This document shows positions 1 through 8,600 of a stretch of 25,249 nucleotides of DNA, one piece after another. The notes below the pieces were generated by a model. That model was not told the origin of the DNA, did not search any database, and saw only the letters and a program-made list of their open reading frames with translations. Position numbers and translations under genes: made by a program. Source of the DNA: a virus; IMG/VR virus record IMGVR_UViG_3300023116_000318, positions 1 to 25,249 of that record; one strand, written 5' to 3'. Each line of letters begins with the position of its first letter. The first letter of the stretch is position 1.

Positions 1-85
1 GATAAGTTAAGACGGTCACTGCCAACATCATTAAACGCGGAAGTATCTTGAGACTGTCAATATATTTTGCTGTAAGTTGAACCAT
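1..85 (-). CDS. Small membrane protein, N-terminal part only (gene runs off the left edge)
   Basis: An ATG at 85-83 opens a frame of 28 codons that stays open to the window edge. A strong ribosome site, GGAGG, lies 7 bases upstream and the gene starts 1 base after the preceding stop. The visible protein begins MVQLTAKYIDSLKILPRLMM and turns hydrophobic (LAVTVLTY), so it enters a membrane segment right away. From memory, marine phages often carry a small protein of about 60 residues with this kind of start and a second membrane segment; a holin-like role is possible but is inference. It is the fifth gene of the chain that begins at 1120. Confidence 0.7.
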   Translation of the reverse strand, partial: MVQLTAKYIDSLKILPRLMMLAVTVLTY

Positions 86-86
86 G

Positions 87-317
87 TCAGACCTCCATAT
101 CTACGATCTGGCCTTGAGGTTGAAGTCCACTATTGGACGCGCCAAACTTATCATAACTCAGCATTAAATCAAGTTGTTGTCGCTCAAGCGCCTTAGAGAG
201 CTTGTGAGCGCGGTTATGCTCTACCTGCACCTGTTGCTGCGCTTGATGGTTTTCGATGCTCTCACGGCTTCTCTGGGCTTCTACGGCAAAAGGAAGATTA
301 CCAACAGGATCAAGCAT
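87..317 (-). CDS. Small polar protein of unknown function, 76 residues
   Basis: The gene starts at an ATG that overlaps the stop of the 155-residue gene by 8 bases (ATGCTTGA); an earlier TTG at 341 is possible but lacks this coupling. The protein begins MLDPVGNLPFAVEAQ and is rich in Q, E, R and H in its middle (an amphipathic helical stretch, residues about 12-55), with a Gly/Gln-rich tail ending in DMEV. It has no membrane segment or cysteine. I do not recognise a family. Its place between membrane proteins suggests it serves the same late lysis or virion function as its neighbours. Confidence 0.75.
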   Translation of the reverse strand: MLDPVGNLPFAVEAQRSRESIENHQAQQQVQVEHNRAHKLSKALERQQLDLMLSYDKFGASNSGLQPQGQIVDMEV

Positions 318-777
318 TAGCCAACCATACAAATCCAACAAGACCGCCCATCAAAACAATAAACAAAAGAATACCAGCAGCCCATTCAATAATAGCTTGC
401 TTAATTTCCATGCGACGAAACTCATGCTCTCGCTTTTGCTTTCTAATCTCAGCCTCTATTCTAAGAAACTCTTGCCAATGCGAAGGGCCAAGAATAGCAG
501 GGTGACTAATGATCTCTCGCAATTCATCACGCATTTGTTGCGCTTTCTTTCTTGCCAAAAAAACTTCCATAGCCTGAGCCTGAGTGCCAGAGCCAAGAGC
601 CTTATACCAAGGCGGCTTCTCTGCCATCTTTTCAGCCTGATCTAACTCTGCCATGCAGCCAGCCCAATCTTGTAGCTGTTTGCCCATGTCTTGAAGATCG
701 CGCCCAACTTGAACGCCCTTCTTTAGAAAATTAAATGCTGCTGTTGCCCCTGCTATTGCGGTCACTGGGTCTATCAT
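310..777 (-). CDS. Helical protein with C-terminal membrane segment, 155 residues
   Basis: It starts MIDPVTAIAGATAAFNFLKK, an amphipathic N-terminus, then is mostly charged helix (residues about 35-125, heptad-like, with RIEAEIRKQKREHEFRRMEI), and ends in one membrane segment at about 128-152 (AGILLFIVLMGGLVGFVWL). The start overlaps the upstream stop as ATGA. I recall similar proteins near the tail or lysis genes of marine podoviruses and cyanophages, always of unknown function. Topology would be N-terminus in the cytoplasm, coiled coil, C-terminal anchor. A holin, antiholin or spanin-like part in lysis is possible, but no sequence motif proves it. Confidence 0.8.
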   Translation of the reverse strand: MIDPVTAIAGATAAFNFLKKGVQVGRDLQDMGKQLQDWAGCMAELDQAEKMAEKPPWYKALGSGTQAQAMEVFLARKKAQQMRDELREIISHPAILGPSHWQEFLRIEAEIRKQKREHEFRRMEIKQAIIEWAAGILLFIVLMGGLVGFVWLANA

Positions 778-941
778 GTTGCATAGAACCTCGCTGGGCA
801 GTTGTAATTAGGACGCGCTATATATGCTCTGTCATACCAAACATGGCTGGGTCTTTCTTGACCACAATCATATGCACAAACTTTATATAATCCGAAAGAA
901 AAACTCTGGCCCCACAATACTGCGACCAAAACGCATATCAT
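774..941 (-). CDS. Small exported cysteine-containing protein, 55 residues
   Basis: This short frame starts at an ATG sharing its A with the upstream stop (TAATG) and ends in a TGA that overlaps the next ATG (ATGA), so translational coupling on both sides supports it. Residues 1-18 (MICVLVAVLWGQSFSFGL) look like a signal peptide or membrane anchor. The rest is polar and aromatic with cysteines at 22, 26 and 48 (YKVCAYDCGQE and YNCPARF), which suggests an envelope or periplasmic protein with a disulfide. No lipobox (LxxC with small residues) is evident, so a classical o-spanin is not supported. Function unknown; the location points to the lysis region. Confidence 0.75.
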   Translation of the reverse strand: MICVLVAVLWGQSFSFGLYKVCAYDCGQERPSHVWYDRAYIARPNYNCPARFYAT

Positions 942-1120
942 TACATTCTCATTAGTACCGTAATTAGTAAACCAATTACCGATGCAGCCGTACCAATTAA
1001 GATATTTTCTACACGTTGAACACTGCGTTGAAGCGTAGACAACTCAGCTTCGAGCTTAATTATTCTTGGCTCAATGCTGTCTATTCTTTCATGTGCGCTG
1101 GCTATTGTTTGCTTGCTCAT
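941..1120 (-). CDS. XhlA-like coiled-coil and membrane-anchor protein, 59 residues
   Basis: The ATG at 1120 has AGGTG 6 bases upstream and the gene ends in TAATG, coupled to the next gene. The protein has an N-terminal coiled coil at residues 5-40 (AHERIDSIEPRIIKLEAELS, then TLQRSVQRVENI) and a C-terminal membrane segment at 41-58 (LIGTAASVIGLLITVLM). That layout and length match the haemolysin XhlA family of phages, small membrane proteins that act with holins in host lysis in Bacillus phage PBSX. The assignment rests on architecture, not on a search. It opens the overlapping chain of small genes that runs to the left edge. Confidence 0.82.
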   Translation of the reverse strand: MSKQTIASAHERIDSIEPRIIKLEAELSTLQRSVQRVENILIGTAASVIGLLITVLMRM

Positions 1121-1133
1121 AATTCACCTACAA

Positions 1134-1619
1134 TTATTCACTAGTAGTTAGCGTTGAACTGGCAGTCGAACTGCTTTCAGAAGAAGGAGCTAAGGGATCG
1201 GTAGGCCATGTCACACTGTAAGGGAATCCAGACTGAGATGAAATATCTCTAAGTGCTTGACGATAAGTCGTCATCTCGCTTGACATTGTTACATCTGAAA
1301 GCGCCATCCAATCAGTTGCAGTTAATAGCTTATTGCGTCTTTCACGAATGACGCCTTCTGCTACACTCTGAGGTCTATTTTCTACAGTGTAACTTGCTTC
1401 CCAAGAACTACCATTTAAAGTCGGTGGGTTTGTAACTAATGTTTGCACCGCTGGATTATAGCTAGGAACGCTTGGAACAGTAACACGGTAAACACCGTAA
1501 CTCTCAAGAATAGAGTTTGGAATTGATTTAGGGAAACTTGTATTAGGATTATCGCGGCGTAAATCTCCGATCGTGTAGGGGAATTGATCGATAGAGCCGT
1601 TTGTTACTTTAACGTACAT
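1134..1619 (-). CDS. Tail assembly chaperone-like protein, 161 residues
   Basis: The N-terminal half (residues 1-85) is a small beta-rich domain starting MYVKVTNGSIDQFPYTIGDL. The C-terminal half holds the typical signature RNKLLTATDWMALSD followed by YRQALRDI and GFPYSVTWPT (about residues 94-140), known from phage tail assembly chaperone proteins of the Phage_tail_APC type that are encoded next to fibres. A Ser/Thr-rich tail of about 20 residues follows. It lies directly downstream of the LamG adhesin; the ribosome site GGAG overlaps that gene's stop. It probably helps assemble or forms part of the tail appendage. Family call from motif recognition; exact role inferred. Confidence 0.85.
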   Translation of the reverse strand: MYVKVTNGSIDQFPYTIGDLRRDNPNTSFPKSIPNSILESYGVYRVTVPSVPSYNPAVQTLVTNPPTLNGSSWEASYTVENRPQSVAEGVIRERRNKLLTATDWMALSDVTMSSEMTTYRQALRDISSQSGFPYSVTWPTDPLAPSSESSSTASSTLTTSE

Positions 1620-1622
1620 GTC

Positions 1623-1709
1623 TTACTCCGTTGATGTTAGTAGACCATTATCGTCTATAAACGTGGTTGAACTATTAGGATTATCCATATGCAAAAGCAA
1701 CACGGTATT
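1623..1709 (-). repeat. Remnant fourth LamG module at the adhesin C-terminus
   Basis: Residues 657-684 (NTVLLLHMDNPNSSTTFIDD and 8 more) match only the opening strand of modules 1 (NVELLLHGDGTSGSTTITDS) and 2 (ATELLVSGNGTNGSTTFTDE). The protein then stops, so about 170 residues of a module are absent. Either the module was lost or the strand pairs with module 3, which lacks exactly this piece. Confidence 0.75.
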
Positions 1710-3677
1710 GCTGTCATTATCAAATGCAGCAGTGGGTGGCGTAAAGCTTAAAGTGTATCTAGCTATAGTAGAAATTCTAAATTCGTCTATATATCCTGCA
1801 AAATTGTAAGAGCCGCCACCATCACCATTTAGGGTCAGGCCGTTACCAGCATTTTGAATTACATTTGTGGTGGAAGATATAACCTCAGAGCCATCTACAT
1901 ATACTTTCTGGTTTGTCCCGTCCCAAACGGCAGCAATATGATACCAAGTGTTAGTATTAAAATCATAAGTCCCGTTGCTTGTGTATGTTCCTGTCCCACG
2001 TTGTTGAAGGGATAAAGTAGTTGTTCCCGAAATGGTGATAAGTTGGGCGTAACCATTTGTTGCTTCATCATTTAAGGACCATAATAGCTTTGTTGCGCTA
2101 TTCGGGTCTGTGGTAAAATAATACCAACCCTCAATCGTCCAAGAACCACTACTAAGATCAGCTAGTGACGGTGACTCTAAACGATCACCAGTGCCATCAA
2201 AGTAAGCACTAGAACCACCAAACTTACTTTGTGCAGTGCTTATTTGTGCATCTGCATTTGCAGTAATAGACACAGCTTCACGGGTTGCACCAAAGTCAGG
2301 ATGCTCTATGCGTGGCGGAGTAAAGTCAGAAGTATAACGAGCAACGCCTTTAGTAACACGAACATCATCTAAATAACCTTGAAAAGGAGAGCCGCCAACA
2401 GAATTAGCTCCTATGGAGACTGCGCTAGTAGAGGCTCCTACACTACCTGTAAATGATGTTGAATAAACACTTGTGCCGTTTAAGTAGAGAGAAACTGTAT
2501 TGCCTTCTCTAACAAAAGCACAATGATTCCAAGAATTTAAGCTCAAAGCAGATGTGCTTACATAGTCGTTAAATACTCCATTATATAATATTGCTCGCAG
2601 GTATCTATTACTATTATTGGAAAGCATCAATGCCCAAGAATAACTACTCGTCCATTGCCCAATAATAATTGGTTGGGCGGGAGAAGCAGTTGGATATACC
2701 CAAGCCTCAATAGTGAAATCACTACTATTCAAATCCCATGCTGGATCATCTGGTACAGTCAGATAATCACCAGTACCATCAAACTCTATAGAGCCAGTGC
2801 CAAATTTCTTAACGGCTGTATCAACTTGAACATTACCATTAGCTGTAATTGTTAATGCGTTAGAGCTTTCATCAGTAAATGTTGTGCTGCCGTTTGTGCC
2901 ATTTCCCGAAACAAGAAGTTCAGTTGCATAAAAATACTGGTCGCTTGCTATGTCTGGGTGTGGAACATCTGGCGGATTAAAATCAGTAGTGTAACGGCCT
3001 ACACCGTTGGTAATCCGTAAATCGTCAATGTAACCATCAAAGTTAAAGTTAGTAAAACTTTGATTACTATGAGCAGAGCCCACTTCTATGGTTTCATTTG
3101 AGTAATCCAAAGAGTTTGTCCAAGAATCTATTGATGTGCCATTGACGAACGCTTTCATAGTGCCAGAAGTTCTTGATATTGCTATATGGTTCCAGTTATT
3201 TTGATATATTGCATCAGGTAAAGTTGAATTTGCACCATTCCATCCAGTGTCATATATCCCTAAACCCTCGTTAGGTGCGCTTGTACTTCCATCACCCCTA
3301 ACAATACTTAATCTATTTGTTCCTTTAATATCCATAAGATACTGATTGCCACTAATACTTTCAGAGTACACCCAAAACTCTATAGTAAAATCACCACTTC
3401 CTATAGGATTACCAGAAATAGTTAATTTGCTATTTGTTCCATCAAACTCAACAGACCCAGAACCAAACTTTTTAATAGCTGTGTCTATCTGTGCATTACC
3501 ACTTGCAGTAACAGTTTTTGGGTCTGGGCTGCTATCAGTAATTGTTGTGCTGCCGCTTGTACCATCACCATGAAGAAGAAGCTCAACATTATCAAAGTAT
3601 GGATCAGCAAGCTCAGGAGTAGGCGCTACAACACCAGCCCCACTAGCAGCCATAAACATCTTGTGAAAAATGCTCAT
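1623..3677 (-). CDS. LamG/concanavalin-like adhesin, probable tail or head appendage, 684 residues
   Basis: Three repeated modules of the laminin-G/concanavalin type can be aligned: residues about 29-236, 250-455 and 467-648. Each has a KFGxxSxxFDGT motif, a FTIExWVY-like strand, a WNHxAxxR or WYHIAAVW strand, a VNGT/LNGT/VDGS hairpin, a GYIDDLR-like strand and an RYTxxFxPP end. Module 3 lacks the first strand pair, and the last 28 residues (from NTVLLLHMDN) are only the first part of a fourth module. Such domains bind glycans, so the protein probably recognises host surface sugars. Its ATG overlaps the fibre gene stop (ATGA), indicating joint expression. Short alternating repeats make assembly errors possible, but the frame is intact. 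Confidence 0.9.
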   Translation of the reverse strand: MSIFHKMFMAASGAGVVAPTPELADPYFDNVELLLHGDGTSGSTTITDSSPDPKTVTASGNAQIDTAIKKFGSGSVEFDGTNSKLTISGNPIGSGDFTIEFWVYSESISGNQYLMDIKGTNRLSIVRGDGSTSAPNEGLGIYDTGWNGANSTLPDAIYQNNWNHIAISRTSGTMKAFVNGTSIDSWTNSLDYSNETIEVGSAHSNQSFTNFNFDGYIDDLRITNGVGRYTTDFNPPDVPHPDIASDQYFYATELLVSGNGTNGSTTFTDESSNALTITANGNVQVDTAVKKFGTGSIEFDGTGDYLTVPDDPAWDLNSSDFTIEAWVYPTASPAQPIIIGQWTSSYSWALMLSNNSNRYLRAILYNGVFNDYVSTSALSLNSWNHCAFVREGNTVSLYLNGTSVYSTSFTGSVGASTSAVSIGANSVGGSPFQGYLDDVRVTKGVARYTSDFTPPRIEHPDFGATREAVSITANADAQISTAQSKFGGSSAYFDGTGDRLESPSLADLSSGSWTIEGWYYFTTDPNSATKLLWSLNDEATNGYAQLITISGTTTLSLQQRGTGTYTSNGTYDFNTNTWYHIAAVWDGTNQKVYVDGSEVISSTTNVIQNAGNGLTLNGDGGGSYNFAGYIDEFRISTIARYTLSFTPPTAAFDNDSNTVLLLHMDNPNSSTTFIDDNGLLTSTE

Positions 3678-5197
3678 GCCATTGCATCTCCCGCTTGGAA
3701 TCCATAATACGTTGTACCACCATCCTGAGTGTAGAAAGCAAACACATCTGTTTCACCAGATGCAGTTGCAGTAGGCGCACTGCCACCAGCCCAATCAACA
3801 GACGCAGGCCACGTTTGAGTAATGGTTGCAGATGGACTTACCTTTAACGTAAACCCAAAAGCTGTCCCAGTAGAAGGTGGATTAGAAAATACATAAGTAA
3901 CATTTGCTGAAGGCGCATGGCTAAACACATTACCCGTTGAAAGGTCTAATGTTCCACTGCTTTCTGTTCCAACAGTTTCTTGGTAAGTTGTTGGCTTAAT
4001 ATCACCTGTTGGAGTAATGTCTCCTGTGCCAGTAATATTATTGCTATTAAGGTCTAAGTTACCACCAAGTTGAGGCGTTGTATCTTCAACAACATTAGAC
4101 AAACCACTAGCACCACTAACGCTCTCCCAAGTTAAACCGCCAGTATTTGCTGAACGCGCAACAAGAACATAACCATCTGTAGGCGCATTGCTAACTTTTA
4201 AGTTAGCCTCATCTACAACATTGTCAGCAATTGTTAATACTGTGTCACCTGTAACTTCCCCAGTATGTGTCGCATTGCTAACTACAGATTCATAACTTAA
4301 CTGTCCCGCACCATTTGTTTTCAAAAACTGGTTTGCTGAACCATCTGCTTGAGGCCAATTTACACCATCTAAAACAATACTGCCTGTTCCATCTGGCGTG
4401 ATTGCTATATTGCCATTTGATATACTAACAATAGAATTACTATTAACATCAAGATTACCACCAAGCTGAGGAGTAAGATCATTAACAAGCTCAGTAATTT
4501 GATTGGTCCAACTTAAAGTACCCGATCCATTAGTCTGTAAAACTTGAGCAGATGATCCATCTGTGTTTGGAAGGGTAAGAGTATAATTTGCAGCAGCGCT
4601 ATGCGGCGGACCTTGAATTGTAATTCCGTGGGTATTTTGCTCACAGTTTAAAACAAAATTCCCTGCACCCCGTGTTAAATTCCCTTTAAAAGTTACCTGT
4701 CCAAATCCATTAGGGTCTAAATCAATGGTCCCATTTGATACACTAACAAGTGCATTACCATTGACATCAAGATCACCACCAAGCTGGGGTGTAGTATCTT
4801 CAACAACATTACTTATACCACCACCCGCTCCGGGAGCAGCTTCTAAGCTAATCTTACCGCCAGTATTGTCATAAGTTAAAACATAATTATCTTGTCCAGC
4901 GCCTATAGTTTGATCAGCGTCAAACTTAAAATTACCAATATTAACATCACCAGCACCATTTGGATCAATTGTAATATCGCCATTGGTATCTGTACTTGAA
5001 ATTGTGTTTCCGTTGATATTAATATTATCAACTTGTGCTTCTGTTACCGCGCTGTTTGTTCCAAGCGTAACGCCATCAATGGCACCACCATCAACATCAA
5101 TTGCAGTAATTGCAGCAGTGCCTTCTGTCTTTTCTATAGCGGCATTTATCTTTGTACGGACTGAGGAGCCGCTTTCTCCATTAACAAATGTACCCAT
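3674..5197 (-). CDS. Repeat-rich tail fibre or appendage protein, 507 residues
   Basis: The N-terminus (MGTFVNGESGSSVRTKINAA) is a conserved opening of marine phage fibre-like structural proteins. Three copies of a (V/L)V(E/N)DxTPQLGGxLDxNxN block lie at about residues 130-148, 236-254 and 368-386, separated by beta-rich Gly/Asn/Thr stretches such as GTIDLDPNGFGQVTF and GNIAITPDGTGSIVLDG. The C-terminal 100 residues form a different domain (LDLSTGNVFSHAPSANVTYV, then DVFAFYTQDGGTTYYGFQAG). Composition is typical of a trimeric beta-fibre. It has a strong ribosome site (AGGAG) and overlaps the LamG gene by ATGA. Specific function (fibre shaft, spike collar) is inferred. Confidence 0.88.
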   Translation of the reverse strand: MGTFVNGESGSSVRTKINAAIEKTEGTAAITAIDVDGGAIDGVTLGTNSAVTEAQVDNININGNTISSTDTNGDITIDPNGAGDVNIGNFKFDADQTIGAGQDNYVLTYDNTGGKISLEAAPGAGGGISNVVEDTTPQLGGDLDVNGNALVSVSNGTIDLDPNGFGQVTFKGNLTRGAGNFVLNCEQNTHGITIQGPPHSAAANYTLTLPNTDGSSAQVLQTNGSGTLSWTNQITELVNDLTPQLGGNLDVNSNSIVSISNGNIAITPDGTGSIVLDGVNWPQADGSANQFLKTNGAGQLSYESVVSNATHTGEVTGDTVLTIADNVVDEANLKVSNAPTDGYVLVARSANTGGLTWESVSGASGLSNVVEDTTPQLGGNLDLNSNNITGTGDITPTGDIKPTTYQETVGTESSGTLDLSTGNVFSHAPSANVTYVFSNPPSTGTAFGFTLKVSPSATITQTWPASVDWAGGSAPTATASGETDVFAFYTQDGGTTYYGFQAGDAMA

Positions 5198-5209
5198 TAT
5201 CTAGCTCCT

Positions 5210-5350
5210 TTATGGTGCGCTATCGTTCCAAACATCAGTATCATCCCAACCGCCAGAATCATTCCAAGAGCCTGTTGCAAGTATCCAGTCTAAAACTACA
5301 GCCGCATAAACCTTTAGCTGGTGTATTGATATGCTAAACCCAAGGAACAT
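5210..5350 (-). CDS. 46-residue W/D-rich peptide between spike base and fibre
   Basis: An ATG sharing its A with the upstream TGA (TGATG) opens a frame of 46 codons. The protein starts MFLGFSISIHQLKVYAAVVL and ends in a W/D/N-rich repeat (SWNDSGGWDDTDVWNDS). I recall the short pattern ATGxWNDxGxWDDT at ends of small marine-phage proteins next to tail genes. The stop lies 12 bases before the fibre start and overlaps its ribosome site region, so it fits the same unit. It may be a linker or capping peptide of the appendage; function unknown. Confidence 0.72.
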   Translation of the reverse strand: MFLGFSISIHQLKVYAAVVLDWILATGSWNDSGGWDDTDVWNDSAP

Positions 5351-5604
5351 CAGAAAATTGAAACAATATTGCTTGCTGTTGTGCCAGTGCTATAAACACG
5401 CTTTACTCTTACTGGCAATATTGCACCAGAAGGTACAGTGCCAAATGTTACTGTATCACCAGCAGCAGTATCTACCTTAACATCGCCAGTGCTTCCAACA
5501 TAAAGCGCTCTAGCAGTATTTGTTAAATCAGTAGAGTCATTTGGCGTAACAGCAGCAGCGTTATCAGCAGGATCGCTACCTCTAAAGTTTGGTTGAACAG
5601 CCAT
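5350..5604 (-). CDS. Spike base protein homologue (RcGTA Rcc01079-like family), 84 residues
   Basis: The protein has DPADNAAAVTPNDSTDL, then ARALYVGSTGDVKV, DTVTFGTVPSGAILPVRVKR and VYSTGTTASNIVSIF. This is the conserved pattern of the small spike base protein that sits on head vertices of the Rhodobacter capsulatus gene transfer agent and occurs in many alphaproteobacterial prophages and marine phages. Length (about 85) is normal. The family is all-beta. It opens the third transcription unit behind a strong leader (AGGAGAT ribosome site). In this phage it probably anchors a head or tail spike, made with the following peptide, fibre and LamG adhesin. Homology is recognised by eye; location on the virion is inferred. 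Confidence 0.85.
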   Translation of the reverse strand: MAVQPNFRGSDPADNAAAVTPNDSTDLTNTARALYVGSTGDVKVDTAAGDTVTFGTVPSGAILPVRVKRVYSTGTTASNIVSIF

Positions 5605-5661
5605 GTTTATCTCCTATTTGCTTCCTTGTTGTATAAAAACAAAGAAATATCAACGCACAAA
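5605..5661 (-). promoter_or_regulatory. Promoter-like leader 1 before the spike/fibre unit
   Basis: The 57-base gap begins, directly after the stop of the 1164-residue gene, with TTTGTGCGTTGAT (5661-5649), continues with a T-rich run and TTTATAC, and ends in AGGAGAT 5 bases before the ATG. The same element occurs at 20463-20451 and in part at 25003-24993, at nearly the same distance from the start codon. I infer a phage-specific late promoter; no good -35/-10 pair with normal spacing covers all three copies. Confidence 0.65.
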
Positions 5662-8600
5662 TTAGTATCGACCAAAGCCAATCCCATCATCAAGCTCACC
5701 TTCAATCATATTTGTAAGCTCATTCATCTTACCTTTCCAAAACCACATTCGCGCAAACGGCAGATTCCGAATGATTTGCTTAGTCCCTTCTCCAATATTG
5801 CCTGTTGTTAGATCATAAACACCACGACCTAAATCAGCAGCAATACTAGGACCAGCACCAAGAACCCCAGTGGCAGCATCTAATGCGTCTGGCTCCTGTG
5901 GGAATCTTGGCTGAAGAACACCGCCAGTAATATTTGGCCCACCCAAAGCCAAGCTAGTAGACATAGCAGTATAGAAAATATCAGAGTAAAGAGCAGCAAC
6001 ACCTGAGTAATCAAATGCTCTAGCAAACTGATCTTCAAAATCCATCTTAACAAAATCAGGCGTTTTGTACTGTAATACCATATAGCCAAGACCCATAGAC
6101 ATCGCAGTACCAATCCACTGATTCTTTAACTGTCCATGTCCATATGCGGCAGTAATCTTGTTCAAAGCAGCAAAGCTATAACTATAGAACTGGAAGGGTA
6201 AGCCAAGAAGAGCATTCTCAATACGAGCATATCCTTTAAACTCTTTGTCCTCTTTCATTCCAAACTGACGAGCAACGCGCATCGGAATATAAACAATACC
6301 ATCTGTAATTATTGGTTTGTCAGCAGGTGTACCCATTAAGATTGTATTCATAATACCAGAGCTAAGAGCATTACGAAATGTGCGTACTGTCTCGGGATCG
6401 ACCCTTGCTTGCTTTTCTATTTCAGCAACAGCCAGATCATTTATTGCATTTTCATATGCAACCTTGTCTGCTTTCTTTCTCATATCAAAGCCCATAGCTT
6501 TGGGCCTATTTAAAGAGTGCATAATCTCGTGCATTTTAATGAAGGTAACATAATCTTCTGGGCTATTAATTATGCCTTTCTTAATTGGCTTTACGCCCTC
6601 AACTCTAGGATTTTCCCATCTACGCTCAGGCCACATTTCATTTATGATATGCTCTTCATCAATGTATATTTTGTTTTCTGATTCTCTGTAGAAAGCTGGC
6701 TTGTATCTGTCTCCATCAAAAGTATTTGTTGGCCCAGAAATAACCTCTGCTTTTGTTGCAGGAAACTCAATGGTGTTTGTCCATGCTTCAGTGTTTGCCA
6801 TGTAAAAGCCAGCTTCTGACTTCTGCCATGGTGCATTGGCAATCTTCTTAGCGTCTTCTAAATCAATGTTATATCTAAGAAGATATTCTTGTTCTTGCTT
6901 TGTTGCTTTGCTTTGAGTCCAACGTACTGAGTAATCAATCAAAGTATGACAGCGCATCATAGCGTCAAAGTCTTTGAAGATTTTAGTGATAGGACCAAGA
7001 CCATTTAAAAGATAAAACGGACTTTTAGCCCTGTCTAAAATATCAGACCTAAATGGATTGTTATTTACATCATCAACAATACGCAGATGCGCAGAGTTCA
7101 TAAGATTATCTATACCTTCAGCCGCAAGCCTTCCTTCTTTAGCGCCCATTTTTAGCTGGTTATTTTTCATTATAGAAAACAAACCACGGAATGTTGGGCC
7201 TAAACTATGCTCCATCATAATTTTAGCTGGTTCAGTCATTGTAGCAACACCAGCAGAACCAAGATAATTAAATTGAGCGAGACTGCGTAATATTCTGCCA
7301 AATGATTGATCCCAACTATCAGGATCACGATGCAAGCCACCAACAACACGCTTATAAAGATGGCGCATATCTTTCATAGCAGCATGTGCTTGTGCTTGTG
7401 TTTTACCAGCATCCATCATTTGATTAAATACATCATCCAAAACATCATCAATTGTATCGCCGCCAAACATACGCGCAAACTCATACCTAGCACCTGTGCG
7501 CTGAGTATATGCTTTCATAACTGCAACTGGATTCGTTTGAATATAATCCAAAACAAGTTCATTCGGTATATCTACCAAGCGGTGTTTAAAGTGCTTTGAT
7601 TTACCAGCACCATAGTATCCTATTTCTGGGTCTAGGATGTCCTTAATACCAAGAATAGTATCAACAGTTTCATCAACGCGCCTTCTAATCGCCTGTTCAG
7701 AAGTATCTAGCATTACCCTAGAAGATTTACCGTCTTTACCGCGAACAATTATAGAAGGATTCTTTGTGTACCATTCTGTTAGAATCCGCTTAAAGTCTTC
7801 TAAGTTTGCTCTAATTGCATCCTGATCCCAATACCTAGGACGGAATAGCTTTTCATTAGGAGGCAGGACAGGACCAGCTTCTTTAATATCATCAAGGATT
7901 GCTCTAGCTTCAGTAACTTCATCGGAGTAACGACGAACCTGCGCTTCTAATCTAGCAATATAATCAGGTGATCTAGCAGTTTGTAAGCGCTTTTGAGCAT
8001 CTTCTGTTCGTCTTTCACGACCAAGAATAAACTTCTCATAGTAGGGCGCAGAGCCAATTAATCCCTGCTCATTAAGACGCTGCTCCCAATTCTCATAAAA
8101 CTTATTAAGACTCGCCATTGCTCTAGCTTCAAAATCATCGGCTGGTGCAATTCCGCGCATAGCTTTGCTATCAACACCCTCAAGCCAAGTCTCAAAGCTC
8201 TTACGATTAAAAGTATAATCAAGAGGATTCACAACACCCTTGCCAGTGCTTTCACCCCAAATGTTTATTGTTTCATCATATACTCTAATCCACTCGCCTT
8301 CGAGCAGCTTTGCATTTTGGTAAACTGAGTTTCCTATTTTTTGACCTTGTTTATTGGCTGCAAGCAAAATGCCTGAGTCATTAGCAATCTTTAATGTTGT
8401 TAGCTTTACAGAGTTGGGAACATTATCGTCTGTAAGAATCCGCTTCATTGGCGTAGGGACTGCTTTATAAAGCCAAGAATCTGTAAATAAACTTGGAGCT
8501 ATTCGCGCATCTGGCTCCTCGCCTTCTGGCGCAATTGCAGTTCTTAGATTATTAATCTCAATTTCAGCATTTAATTGTGCAGCAAGTCTTCTCTGCACTG

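Noticed and set aside
318-341. Longer start (TTG at 341) for the 76-residue gene
   Set aside because: The ATG at 317 overlaps the upstream stop in the way typical of this operon; the TTG adds residues translated from the end of the previous gene only.
5880-6113. Hydrophobic minus-strand frame inside the gp16-like gene
   Set aside because: It is a shadow frame of the 1164-residue protein with no ribosome site; the hydrophobicity follows from the codon shift.
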